This document shows, piece by piece, positions 32,571 through 40,172 of a stretch of 51,189 bases of DNA (positions are counted from its first letter, which is position 1; every line of letters starts with the position of its first letter). The stretch comes from JAUWKC01 sp035529895 (GTDB lineage: Bacteria; Planctomycetota; Phycisphaerae; Sedimentisphaerales; Anaerobacaceae), in assembly GCA_035529895.1 (NCBI GenBank), contig DATKVV010000084.1, positions 1-51,189 on the forward strand, given 5' to 3'. The position numbers were made by a program, and so were the translations under genes. Below the pieces are notes generated by a model, which made no database searches, was not told where the DNA came from, and saw nothing but the letters and a program-made list of their open reading frames with translations.

Positions 32571-34037
32571 ATGGCTGAGCTCGAGTATAAGGTTGTGGTG
32601 GGGCTGGAGATTCACGTGCAGTTGAGCACCAAAACGAAGATGTTTTGCAGTTGCGCGGTGGAGTTTGGCGCTCCGGCCAACAGCCGGGTATGTCCGGTGT
32701 GTCTGGGGATGCCGGGCGTGCTGCCGGTGATGAATAAGCAGGCTGTGGAGTACGCCGTGATGGTGGGGATGGCGCTGAATTGTGAGGTGGCAAGATTCAC
32801 CAAGTGGGACAGGAAGAGCTATTACTATCCCGATTTGCCCAAGAATTACCAGATAAGTCAGTATGATTTGCCGCTGAGCTCCAACGGCTTTATTGAAATA
32901 CCGGTCGGGGCGGGCCGCACGAAAAAGATTGGAATCATAAGGGCCCATTTGGAGGAGGACGCGGGCAAGAACCTGCATTCGGCGGGGAATTATTCGCAGG
33001 TGGATTTGAACCGGACGGGGACGCCTCTGCTGGAGATTGTCACCAGGCCGGATATGAACAGCGCCGCGGAGGTGCGTGCGCTGGCGGAGGAGCTGCAGCG
33101 GATAGTGAGGTATCTGGGCGTTTCGGAGGCCGATATGCAGAAGGGGCATATGCGGTTCGAGCCGAACGTCAATCTGATTGTCACCAGGGACGGCGCCGAG
33201 TATAAGACGCCCATCGTCGAGATAAAGAACCTGAACAGTTTCAGGGCGCTGGAGAAAAGCATTGAGTATGAGGTCGAGAGGCAGCTCGACGAGTTTGCAG
33301 AGACGGGGCGTGTGATGGAGATGGGCAATAAGAGCACTCGCGGGTGGGACGATGTTAATGAGGTAACATTTTTGCAGCGAGAAAAGGAAGAAGCGCACGA
33401 TTACCGGTATTTTCCCGACCCTGACCTGGCGCCGGTGGAGTTTGCCGATGAATGGCTGGAAGAGATTCGCGGCCGGCTGTGTGAACTGCCGCTGGTCAAG
33501 CAGGTGCGCTACGTTAATGAATACAAGCTGAGTGATTATGACGCGGGTGTGCTGACGGCGGAGCGGTCTATGGCTGAGTATTTCGAGCAGGTGGTTGCGC
33601 AAGGCGGCGAGCCGAAGCGGGCCTGCAACATAGTAACGCAGGACCTGCTGAAACTGGCGAACGAAAGGGGGTGCAGCGTAGCTGAGCTGGGCGTTCCTGC
33701 CGGCGATGTGGCGGAATTGTGCAAAATGGTAATAGACGGGCAGGTCAGCGCTACGGCCGGGACAACAATAGCGGGTGTAATGGTTTCGTCGCCGGGCAAG
33801 TCCGCGCGGCAGATTGCCCAAGAGCAGAACCTGATGCAGAAGAGCGATGCGGGCGAGCTGGAGGTAATAGTTGATGAGGTGCTGGCAGACAACGCGCAGG
33901 CGGTCGAAGATGTAAAAAGCGGCGGCAAGAAAAGTGGAAAGGCACGAGGCTTCTTGCTGGGGCAGGTTATGCAAAAAACCAAGGGGCAGGCGAATCCGAA
34001 GGTAGTTTCTGAAATCCTCGGCAAGAAACTCGGCTGA
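32571..34037 (+). CDS. gatB: Asp-tRNA(Asn)/Glu-tRNA(Gln) amidotransferase subunit B
   Basis: GatB phosphorylates and then amidates the misacylated tRNA using ammonia from GatA. The 488 residues include the N-terminal kinase-like block YKVVVGLEIHVQLSTKTKMF, zinc-type cysteines (FCSC, CPVCLGMPG), the DLPKNYQISQYDLPL segment and the C-terminal helical YqeY-like domain (ARGFLLGQVMQKTKGQANPK) that binds the tRNA. It is full length. The gene follows the GNAT gene by 36 nt and precedes a cupin gene. Confidence 0.97.
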   Translation: MAELEYKVVVGLEIHVQLSTKTKMFCSCAVEFGAPANSRVCPVCLGMPGVLPVMNKQAVEYAVMVGMALNCEVARFTKWDRKSYYYPDLPKNYQISQYDLPLSSNGFIEIPVGAGRTKKIGIIRAHLEEDAGKNLHSAGNYSQVDLNRTGTPLLEIVTRPDMNSAAEVRALAEELQRIVRYLGVSEADMQKGHMRFEPNVNLIVTRDGAEYKTPIVEIKNLNSFRALEKSIEYEVERQLDEFAETGRVMEMGNKSTRGWDDVNEVTFLQREKEEAHDYRYFPDPDLAPVEFADEWLEEIRGRLCELPLVKQVRYVNEYKLSDYDAGVLTAERSMAEYFEQVVAQGGEPKRACNIVTQDLLKLANERGCSVAELGVPAGDVAELCKMVIDGQVSATAGTTIAGVMVSSPGKSARQIAQEQNLMQKSDAGELEVIVDEVLADNAQAVEDVKSGGKKSGKARGFLLGQVMQKTKGQANPKVVSEILGKKLG

Positions 34038-34097
34038 GATTTTTGTCCGCTGTTTGAAGAATTGTTTAGTGATACGGTGTTGCTGAAGGACGAAGAT

Positions 34098-34442
34098 ATG
34101 AAGTTGGAAAAGAGCAGCGATGTTGCCAAGAAGCCGGTTATGGCGGAGGGGGCAAAAGATGTGGAGATTAGGTGGCTTATTTGCAAGGAGGACGGGGCGG
34201 ACCATATCGCGATGCGGATGTTCGAGGTGCAGCCGGGCGGTCATACGCCTTTGCACGCTCACCCGCACGAGCACGAGGTGTTCATAGTGGAGGGCAAGGG
34301 CATTTTTGTGTGCGAGGGCAAGGAATATGAATTCGGCAGGGAATGTGTAGTGTTTGTGCCGGGGGATGCGGAGCACCAGTTCAGGAATACGGGCGATTCG
34401 GTTTTGAGGTTTCTGTGTATTATTCCGGGGTGGGCGGCTTAG
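34098..34442 (+). CDS. Small cupin-domain protein
   Basis: The 114-residue protein is a single cupin barrel. Metal motif 1 is GGHTPLHAHPHEHEVFIVEG, with three histidines and a glutamate in the usual H-x-H-x(3-4)-E spacing, and motif 2 is PGDAEHQFRNTGD with the last His. This type often binds Mn, Fe or Ni and acts as an isomerase, dioxygenase or sensor. The ATG at 34098 follows AAGGA at 8-9 nt; an upstream start would add 12 residues. It ends the gat cluster. Its function is not known. Confidence 0.87.
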   Translation: MKLEKSSDVAKKPVMAEGAKDVEIRWLICKEDGADHIAMRMFEVQPGGHTPLHAHPHEHEVFIVEGKGIFVCEGKEYEFGRECVVFVPGDAEHQFRNTGDSVLRFLCIIPGWAA

Positions 34443-35722
34443 GCCGGATATTTCACGAGATTCATTGCTAAGCATCTGACAATTCCTAACTGAGAAAGTG
34501 GCCTTCTTGCTTGACGAGCGGCTCGGCGTGCGGGGTTTGATCCGGCTTCGGCAGCCCGGCTTCGTACAGGACTTCGCCGCGGCAAGGACGTTCTGTTTGG
34601 TCCCCGGTCTGAGGATTTCGAGAAGCCCACCCGCAGGGATCTGCGCTTCGCTTCGACTTCGCCGCGATAAATTGGGTTTGTTTTGCCGGAGGCCGAAGGG
34701 GCGGTTTATTTTCATAAGCTTTTGTGGGTAAGTGGCTTGCGTCCATTTTGGCGATAAGGAAATTGGGTTTGTTTTGGGTTTGTTTTTTGCGTGGCCGAAG
34801 GGGTACAGATTTTCGTAAGTTGTTTGTAGAAGAGCGGTTGCGAGAATTCGGCTGTTGGCAAATTGGGTTTGTTTTGCATAAAAGGGCGAATTTGTAGAGG
34901 ATTCTCGACGGATGTAGAGCGGCGATGGCAGCGGTCCCGGTGAGACAGTCATGCGCCATCTCACGGGATAAATTTTGGGGTTGGGTGGGCATTTTGAGGT
35001 GGTCCTAATCTGCGGTACGGTGTTGATGTTTTAGCGGTAATGGTGGGGCAAGCCCCACCCTACGAGTTGACCGGGCCGGTGGGGCCGGGATGGTCAGGCT
35101 CAGCTTGATGGAATGTGCTAGGCAAAACATCACAAATCAAACGTAAATAGTCACGGGGCGCCGATACGCCCTTCCAACTTTGGAGGGACTTGCGCGCCTG
35201 TGTCGAAGATTGGGGTTTTTGCCCGTCCGGGGATTCGTTGTAAGGTCATATTCGGCAAGGAATTAAAAAAATTTTCGCATCTTGGGATTTTTGGCGTGGG
35301 CTATATGCAGAATTTGTCGAATTCCGGGGACGAAGAGGTTAAATGAGTAGATGGGTGGATGGGTTAGTGCGGTAAGAGACCGGAGGCGCGGGCGGGTTGC
35401 GGCGTGTGGAAGTTGGCGCAATGGACGGCTATTTGAAAATCTGTACCGGAAAAGGGGTTATTTTTGTTGACAAGCCGTTCGGAGTGCGGTAAGGTTATTA
35501 ATGACCGCTTCAGGGTCTGTCGTTTGGACGAAACGGTACGCGCCCGCCTTTCGCAGCGGCGGATGATGAGCGGAAGGAAGACGTACTATCACGGTCGTTT
35601 GGCGGATGGCCGGCTTTTCCCCCGCAGGAATAGGCTCTTTGCCTGGCTGAGCGGTGCATTTGCGCCGGCGGCGGGCTGTATATTAAGAGGAGTTCGAGGA
35701 AAGTTTTTGGAGGCGACTAAAA
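34443..35722. other. 1.28-kb gene-free, repeat-rich region
   Basis: I found no gene with a family signature. The left half carries three copies of a roughly 95-nt dispersed repeat (see 34669-34885). A single GGTGGGGCAAGCCCCACCCTAC hairpin (described by its two arms) lies near 35042-35063. TTGACA at 35467 starts a possible -35 about 255 nt before the RCC1-type gene, but the matching -10 (TAAGGT) is poor. Open frames on either strand are antisense or out-of-frame readings of these repeats. Confidence 0.5.
34669..34885 (-). repeat. Three copies of a dispersed AAACCCAATTT-type intergenic repeat
   Basis: The plus-strand core AAATTGGGTTTGTTTTG recurs at 34669, 34760 and 34860. The first two copies also share GGCCGAAGGGG and a TTTTCATAAG/TTTTCGTAAG segment further on. 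Read on the minus strand it gives peptide-like runs such as KTNPI and KQTQF, which I associate with spurious hypothetical proteins of Phycisphaerae. Copies differ, so it is an old repeat family rather than a recent duplication. Confidence 0.65.
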
Positions 35723-37921
35723 ATGAGAGGGCTAAAAGTGATTTTGGTTTTGGTATGCCCTGCAGCGCTTTTGTCTGGCATGTCGGCGGTGCGGGCGGCG
35801 ACGGTCTGTTCTTGGGGCGAACAGCGTTTTGACGGCCGGGATTTCATTGGGGCCAAGTTCCAGGCCATCGCGGCAGCAATGGAACACAATCTTGCCCTAA
35901 AGGTCGACGGCTCTATCGTGGGCTGGGGATATGATGCTCACGGCCAGGCGACACCGCCTGACGGAAACGATTACGCGGCCATCGGCGCAGGACGGTTTCA
36001 CAGTCTTGCCTTAAGGTCCGACGGCTCTATCATCGCCTGGGGAGGAAACTACTGCGGCCAGTGCAACATCCCTTCGCCTAATGCGGGCTTTATCGCCGTC
36101 GCGGCGGGCGCGGACCACTCTCTGGGCCTGAAGGCCGACGGCTCTATCGTCGCCTGGGGACACAACCGGTATGGCCAGTGTAATATCCCTTCGCCCAATA
36201 CGGGCTTTATCGCGGTCGCGGCGGGCGAGGGGCACTCTCTGGGCCTGAAGGCCGACGGCTCCATCGTCGCCTGGGGATGGAACTACTTCGGTCAGTGCAA
36301 TATTCCTTCGCCTAATACGGGCTTTATCGCGGTCGCGGCGGGCGGGGTTCACTCTCTGGGCCTGAAGGCCGACGGCTCCATCGTCGCCTGGGGATGGAAC
36401 GACGACGGCCAGTGCAATATCCCTTCGCCTAATACGGGCTTTATCGCGGTCGCGGCGGGCGTGGAGCACTCTGTGGGCCTGAAGGCCGACGGCTCTATTG
36501 TGGCCTGGGGATACAACTCCGAGGGCCAGTGCAATATCCCTTCGCCTAATACGGGCTTTATCGCCGTCGCAGCGGGCAGTTCTCACTCTCTGGGCCTGAA
36601 GTCCGACGGCTCTATTGTCGGCTGGGGAGACAACGGCTACGGCCAGTGCAATATTCCTTCGCCTATTACAGGCTTTATCGCCGTTGCGGCGGGCTGGGAG
36701 CACTCTGTCGGCCTTCAGGCCGACGGCTCTATCGTGGCATGGGGATGGAACGTTGAGGGCCAGTGCAATATCCCTTCGCCGAATACCGATTTTATAGCTG
36801 TTGCGGGGGGCGTGTATCACTCTCTGGGCCTGAAGGCCGACGGCTCTGTCGTCGCCTGGGGACGGAACCAGTCCGGCCAGTGCAATGTCCCCTCGCCTAA
36901 TACTGGCTGTATCGGCGTCGCGGCGTGCATGCATCACTCTCTGGGCCTGAAGGCCGACGGCTCTTTAGTCGCCTGGGGAAGCAACAACTTTGGCCAGTGC
37001 AATGTCCCTTCGCCTAATACGGGCTTTATCGCTGTCGCGGCGGGGGGTTATCACTCTCTGGGCCTGAAGTCCGACGGCTCTATAGTCGCCTGGGGATACA
37101 ACGGCTCTGGCCAGTGCAACATCCCTTCGCCTAATACGGGCTTTATCGCCGTCGCGGCGGACTATTGCCACTCTCTTGGGCTGAAGGCCGACGGGTCTAT
37201 CGTCGGCTGGGGAAGCAACGACCAGGGCCAGTGCGATATCCCTTCGCCTAATACGGGCTTTATGGCCGTCGCGGCGGGCGGGCAGCACTCTCTTGGCCTG
37301 AAGGCCGACGGCTCTATCGTGGGCTGGGGATGGAACGAGTACGGCCAGTGTGATATTCCTTCGCCGAATAGCGATTTTATCGCTGTCGCGGCGGGCTGGG
37401 AGCACTCTGTGGGCCTGAGAGGGGAGCCGCGCATACGAGTACCGACGAAGTTTACGCCGCAGGCGCTCAATCCAAGCAGCAAAGGGAACTGGATGAAGGC
37501 GCATTTTGTTTTGCCGGAAGAATATGGAGTTGAGGATGTGGATGCCAACAAGGCGGCAATTGTCGAGGGGGGCGATATCGAATCCGACCGCATGAACGTG
37601 TTTGTCAATGATGGCGGTCTGGTGGAGGTCGAGGCTGCTTTTGACCGGGGCGAGGTCTGCGGGATTATCACAGGTGGTGAGCCTATGGAAGTTACGGTTG
37701 TCGGCTGGTTTACCACCGGCCAACAGTTCTATGGGACAGACAGAGTCAAGATAACGACGAATTATCTCAATTACCTTGGGACCTTGGCATCTTATTGGCT
37801 TGCGCAGGGCTGCATCAAGCCGGATTGGTGCGGCGGAACCGACTTTGACCAGGACGGGGCGGTTAACTTCGTGGATTTCGCACTCTTTGACGGCTGCTGC
37901 ATCGAAGTCGTCAAGGACTGA
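35723..37921 (+). CDS. Secreted RCC1-type beta-propeller protein with dockerin-like C-terminus
   Basis: A 732-residue exported protein. A signal peptide (VILVLVCPAALLSGMSAVRA) precedes a degenerate first unit and then 13 tandem repeats of 39 residues (117 bp) following the pattern LGLKADGSIVAWGxNxxGQC, then NIPSPNTGFIAVAAGxxHS. These are short RCC1/ALS2CR-like blades. The first partial unit plus 13 full ones makes 14 blades, enough for two seven-bladed propellers. After residue about 565 comes a beta domain (PTKFTPQALNPSSKGNWMKA) and a dockerin-like tail (TLASYWLAQGC, PDWCGGTDFDQDGAVNFVDF). GGAGG lies 9 nt before the ATG. The role is presumably protein or glycan binding at the surface. Repeats are nearly identical in DNA, showing recent homogenisation. 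Confidence 0.85.
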   Translation: MRGLKVILVLVCPAALLSGMSAVRAATVCSWGEQRFDGRDFIGAKFQAIAAAMEHNLALKVDGSIVGWGYDAHGQATPPDGNDYAAIGAGRFHSLALRSDGSIIAWGGNYCGQCNIPSPNAGFIAVAAGADHSLGLKADGSIVAWGHNRYGQCNIPSPNTGFIAVAAGEGHSLGLKADGSIVAWGWNYFGQCNIPSPNTGFIAVAAGGVHSLGLKADGSIVAWGWNDDGQCNIPSPNTGFIAVAAGVEHSVGLKADGSIVAWGYNSEGQCNIPSPNTGFIAVAAGSSHSLGLKSDGSIVGWGDNGYGQCNIPSPITGFIAVAAGWEHSVGLQADGSIVAWGWNVEGQCNIPSPNTDFIAVAGGVYHSLGLKADGSVVAWGRNQSGQCNVPSPNTGCIGVAACMHHSLGLKADGSLVAWGSNNFGQCNVPSPNTGFIAVAAGGYHSLGLKSDGSIVAWGYNGSGQCNIPSPNTGFIAVAADYCHSLGLKADGSIVGWGSNDQGQCDIPSPNTGFMAVAAGGQHSLGLKADGSIVGWGWNEYGQCDIPSPNSDFIAVAAGWEHSVGLRGEPRIRVPTKFTPQALNPSSKGNWMKAHFVLPEEYGVEDVDANKAAIVEGGDIESDRMNVFVNDGGLVEVEAAFDRGEVCGIITGGEPMEVTVVGWFTTGQQFYGTDRVKITTNYLNYLGTLASYWLAQGCIKPDWCGGTDFDQDGAVNFVDFALFDGCCIEVVKD

Positions 37922-37966
37922 GGCGCGCAAGGCGCGTTGTCTCACCACCTGCTTCTGCGGCTAAGA

Positions 37967-38215
37967 AAATGGTGGGCGAAAGCCCACGCTACCAAACTGC
38001 CGCAACTTCAATGAAAAAGGTGGGCGAAAGCCCACGCTACCAAATCAAGAAGGTGGTGGGCTAAAGCCCACCCTACGAGATTCTGCGGCTAAGAAAATGG
38101 TGGGCCAAGGCCCACCCTACCAAGCTATGGTCTGACCATAGGCTTCTGCGGCCAAGAAAACTAGAGCCCACCCTACCAAGCTGCCGCACCTCCAATGAAA
38201 ATGGTGGGCGAGAGG
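37967..38215. repeat. Array of about six REP-like hairpin repeats
   Basis: Between the RCC1 gene and the ThuA gene the unit GGTGGGC(T/G)AAAGCCCAC(C/G) followed by CTAC occurs at 37971, 38019, 38055 and 38099 as near-perfect hairpins, with a half copy (AGCCCACCCTAC) at 38165 and a decayed one at 38203. Linkers also repeat: TTCTGCGGC(T/C)AAGAAAA three times and CTGCCGCA(A/C)CT(T/C)CAATGAAAA twice. This stretch holds no gene. The pattern resembles REP/BIME clusters; a related single hairpin is at 35042. It may also act as a bidirectional transcription barrier between the convergent genes. Confidence 0.75.
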
Positions 38216-38224
38216 CCAGCGCAC

Positions 38225-39136
38225 TTATTTTTCGGCTGGGAGGTACCGCGCGGCGTTTTCGATGATTTTGAGTGGTTCGGGCTGTAGGAAGACGCTGAAG
38301 TTTTCGTGGCCGGGGCGGAAGTAAAAGACCTTGCCTTTGCCGAGGTTCCAGAGCATGCCGCTCCGAAACCACTTGCCATCCTCCCATCGCTCCTCGAAAA
38401 TCACCTCATCGGGCGCGGGGACGTGAAAAGGCTCGCCGTACATCTCGGTCTGGGGAATGGTGAACTCTTTCGGTATGCCGGCGGCGATGGGGTGGCCGGG
38501 CAGCAGCGTCTTTACCGTGCTGGGCTTGCCGTGGGCCTTGTAGTAGGGGAAACAGCAGTTGGGACGGGTAATGCGCACAATGGTGGTCCCATCGTCTTTC
38601 TTTTCATACGATACCGAGGGCGTTAGCTCGGCATCCGGTGCGGGCGCCTTTCGCTCAACTTCGCCTACCCATTCGACCCTGGCTTTGGCGCGCTGCGCGG
38701 GGGCGAGGGCGGCCAAGGCGTCCTGCTCGGCGCGCTGGTGCATAGCCACTATAAACGGCGTTGACCAGTGGGCGGAGTGCAGGACGATAAGGCTGAGCTT
38801 GCCGGCCTTTACACGGTCGATTACGCGTTGGGCGGTCTCGATGGAAATCTCGGCCTGCCGCTGGTGACCCCACCAAATCAGGACGTCACAGTTATCGAGA
38901 AGCTCATCGGCGAGGCCCTGCTGCGGGTCGTCCATGCCGACCGACTTGACGGAAAAGCCCGCCTGGCTGCGGAGGTAGTCGGCGATGTGGTTGCCGAGGA
39001 AGTTTTCGTACATTTGCTTTTGTTTTGGCTGGCGCTCGTCCCAGACCAGGACCCGCACGGTCTTCGGCTGGGCGGGCTGCTTTGCGGCCATGACAGGCAT
39101 TGATAAGGCGAGCAATACTGTCGCAATCGCGGTCAT
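38225..39136 (-). CDS. Exported ThuA-domain protein (trehalose-utilisation type)
   Basis: The 303-residue protein begins with a signal peptide (MTAIATVLLALSMPVMAAK). The ThuA fold, a class-I glutamine-amidotransferase-like flavodoxin variant, follows: TVRVLVWDERQPKQKQMYEN, CDVLIWWGHQRQAE, LSLIVLHSAHWSTPF and FRPGHENFSVFLQPEPLKI. ThuA-like proteins are linked to trehalose or other sugar oxidation, but the reaction of the secreted planctomycete forms is unknown. The ATG at 39136 is chosen because AAGGAGC lies 7 nt upstream and the signal peptide starts there. It runs toward the hairpin repeat array. Confidence 0.88.
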   Translation of the reverse strand: MTAIATVLLALSMPVMAAKQPAQPKTVRVLVWDERQPKQKQMYENFLGNHIADYLRSQAGFSVKSVGMDDPQQGLADELLDNCDVLIWWGHQRQAEISIETAQRVIDRVKAGKLSLIVLHSAHWSTPFIVAMHQRAEQDALAALAPAQRAKARVEWVGEVERKAPAPDAELTPSVSYEKKDDGTTIVRITRPNCCFPYYKAHGKPSTVKTLLPGHPIAAGIPKEFTIPQTEMYGEPFHVPAPDEVIFEERWEDGKWFRSGMLWNLGKGKVFYFRPGHENFSVFLQPEPLKIIENAARYLPAEK

Positions 39137-39295
39137 AATTGTGCTCCTTGTGTAATATTTTGGCAATTAAACTTCAGCCCACCGGCGACGCTCGCCGGGC
39201 CTTTCGGTTGTAATGATAAGGCAATAATCGGCGGCGGTCAATAGCCACCCAGTCAGATGCGGGGCGGCCTTATAGAAGATTTTTTAAACCGGGGC

Positions 39296-39324
39296 TTGAC
39301 ATTGGCCGAGTATTTTGATAATAA
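39296..39324 (+). promoter_or_regulatory. Near-consensus sigma70-type promoter
   Basis: TTGACA at 39296-39301, a 17-nt spacer and TAATAA at 39319-39324. It is the best promoter in the window. No long gene follows for 240 nt; instead comes a leader or small RNA ending in a strong terminator. Confidence 0.75.
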
Positions 39325-39381
39325 GGATTGAGTGTGGTTGATTTTGTGACGGTTTCGAGTATGTGCAGAATAGAAGAGGAT

Positions 39382-39489
39382 ATGCAGCTGAGTGCGGTAG
39401 TTAAGATGGGGCGGATGATGCCCGCGGCCGGGGAAGGTGCGCTGATGGGCGTTATTATCATTATAGAGGGGAATATGAAATTGCCCTGA
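39382..39489 (+). CDS. Possible small ORF (35 codons) inside the leader
   Basis: ATG at 39382 is preceded by AGAGGA (39375-39380) very close to the start. The frame reads MQLSAVVKMGRMMPAAGEG and then a short hydrophobic stretch (GVIIIIEG) before the TGA. No family is recognised. It may be a leader peptide whose translation affects the terminator 20 nt downstream, or it may be chance. A longer in-frame ATG is at 39361 without ribosome site. Confidence 0.25.
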   Translation: MQLSAVVKMGRMMPAAGEGALMGVIIIIEGNMKLP

Positions 39490-39509
39490 GCAAGGTAAAT
39501 TTGTGTGTT

Positions 39510-39548
39510 AAAAGCCTTCCAGGGCGGCGAGTTCTGGAAGGCTTTTTT
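39510..39548 (+). terminator. Strong Rho-independent terminator before the GNAT gene
   Basis: A perfect 13-bp stem (AAAAGCCTTCCAG with CTGGAAGGCTTTT), an 11-nt loop and a run of six T. Because an A-run precedes the stem, it could also stop minus-strand transcripts. Confidence 0.88.
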
Positions 39549-39570
39549 ATTTGGCCAGGAAAGGCGAACC

Positions 39571-40068
39571 ATGAGCCGGCGAGTGACAATTAGAAAGGTA
39601 AGACAAGGGGACGTTGGCGCGGTTGTTGAATTGTGGAAGGAGCTTATGGATTTTCACAAGGCGCTGGACCCGGTTTTTACGCGGAGGCGGGGCGGTCATA
39701 CAACCTTCGCCGAATATCTGCGCAAGGAGTATATAGGCAGGGACCGGCGTCGGGCATGGGTAGCGCAGGCCGGGCGGCAGATCGTCGGCTTGTGCATGGC
39801 GGTGATTGAGGATTATCCGCCGGTTCTGGTACTGAAGCGGTACGGACACCTTGAGGTTCTGGCGGTCGCCAAGCAATGGCGCGGCAAAGGCGTCGGCGAG
39901 AAGCTGCTCAGGCGCGCCCGGAGATGGTTTTGTGAGAAAGGTATGAGCCGCGTTGAAGTGCATAACTCGACAGCAAATGAGTTAGCAGAGCGATTTTATG
40001 CCAAGACGGGGTTCAGGCCTTATTTGAGGACGCTCTTTCTGGAACTGCCGGCAACTGACGCGAAATGA
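39571..40068 (+). CDS. GNAT-family N-acetyltransferase
   Basis: A 165-residue GNAT protein. It starts MSRRVTIRKVRQGDVGAVVE, the usual first strand and helix, and motif A is LAVAKQWRGKGVGEKLLRRA, with the R-G-K-G-V-G acetyl-CoA loop. It ends with ELAERFYAKTGFRPYLRTLF. The substrate is unknown; the family includes RimI-like protein and small-molecule acetylases. AGGAAAGG lies about 8 nt before the ATG. It starts just after a strong terminator, suggesting read-through control, and precedes ileS by about 100 nt. Confidence 0.9.
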   Translation: MSRRVTIRKVRQGDVGAVVELWKELMDFHKALDPVFTRRRGGHTTFAEYLRKEYIGRDRRRAWVAQAGRQIVGLCMAVIEDYPPVLVLKRYGHLEVLAVAKQWRGKGVGEKLLRRARRWFCEKGMSRVEVHNSTANELAERFYAKTGFRPYLRTLFLELPATDAK

Positions 40069-40101
40069 GGTGCTGGCCGCGGCGTTAAGCGTTGGCCGAT
40101 G

Positions 40102-40130
40102 TTGACAGTAGTGGTCGGAGCGTTTAACAT
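40102..40130 (+). promoter_or_regulatory. Sigma70-type promoter for ileS
   Basis: TTGACA at 40102-40107, a 17-nt spacer and TAACAT at 40125-40130. Transcription would begin about 35 nt before the ileS start. Confidence 0.6.
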
Positions 40131-40172
40131 TAACCGGTTTGATTGTTTGCAGAATTCTTGAGGATTTTTGAG

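Larger units (their letters stand above)
39331..39548 (+). ncRNA. Predicted ~215-nt transcript: attenuator leader of the GNAT gene or free small RNA
   Basis: The borders are inferred from the promoter at 39296-39324 and the terminator at 39510-39548. Inside lies a possible short ORF (39382-39489). The next gene begins only 22 nt after the terminator, so the RNA could be a regulatory leader with conditional termination. No T-box, riboswitch or other known RNA motif was recognised. Confidence 0.4.

Noticed and set aside
31854..34964. Minus-strand open frame of more than 1000 codons
   Set aside because: It is antisense to gatA, the GNAT gene and gatB, which have clear family motifs. The translation is rich in His, Arg and Leu with no domain, as expected for the opposite strand of GC-rich coding DNA.
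34486..34992. Minus-strand frame of 168 codons with KTNPI-like text
   Set aside because: It is a reading of the dispersed repeat; no start signal, promoter or domain.
35464..35832. Plus-strand frame of 122 codons before the RCC1-type gene
   Set aside because: It overlaps the signal-peptide region of the RCC1-type gene in another frame and lacks a ribosome site.
36030..37410. Regular repeats that could suggest a CRISPR array
   Set aside because: The period is 117 bp without distinct spacers, and the repeats are in frame in a signal-peptide protein.
36011..37948. Two long minus-strand frames opposite the RCC1-type repeats
   Set aside because: Their repetitive, arginine-rich text simply mirrors the 117-bp repeat on the plus strand.
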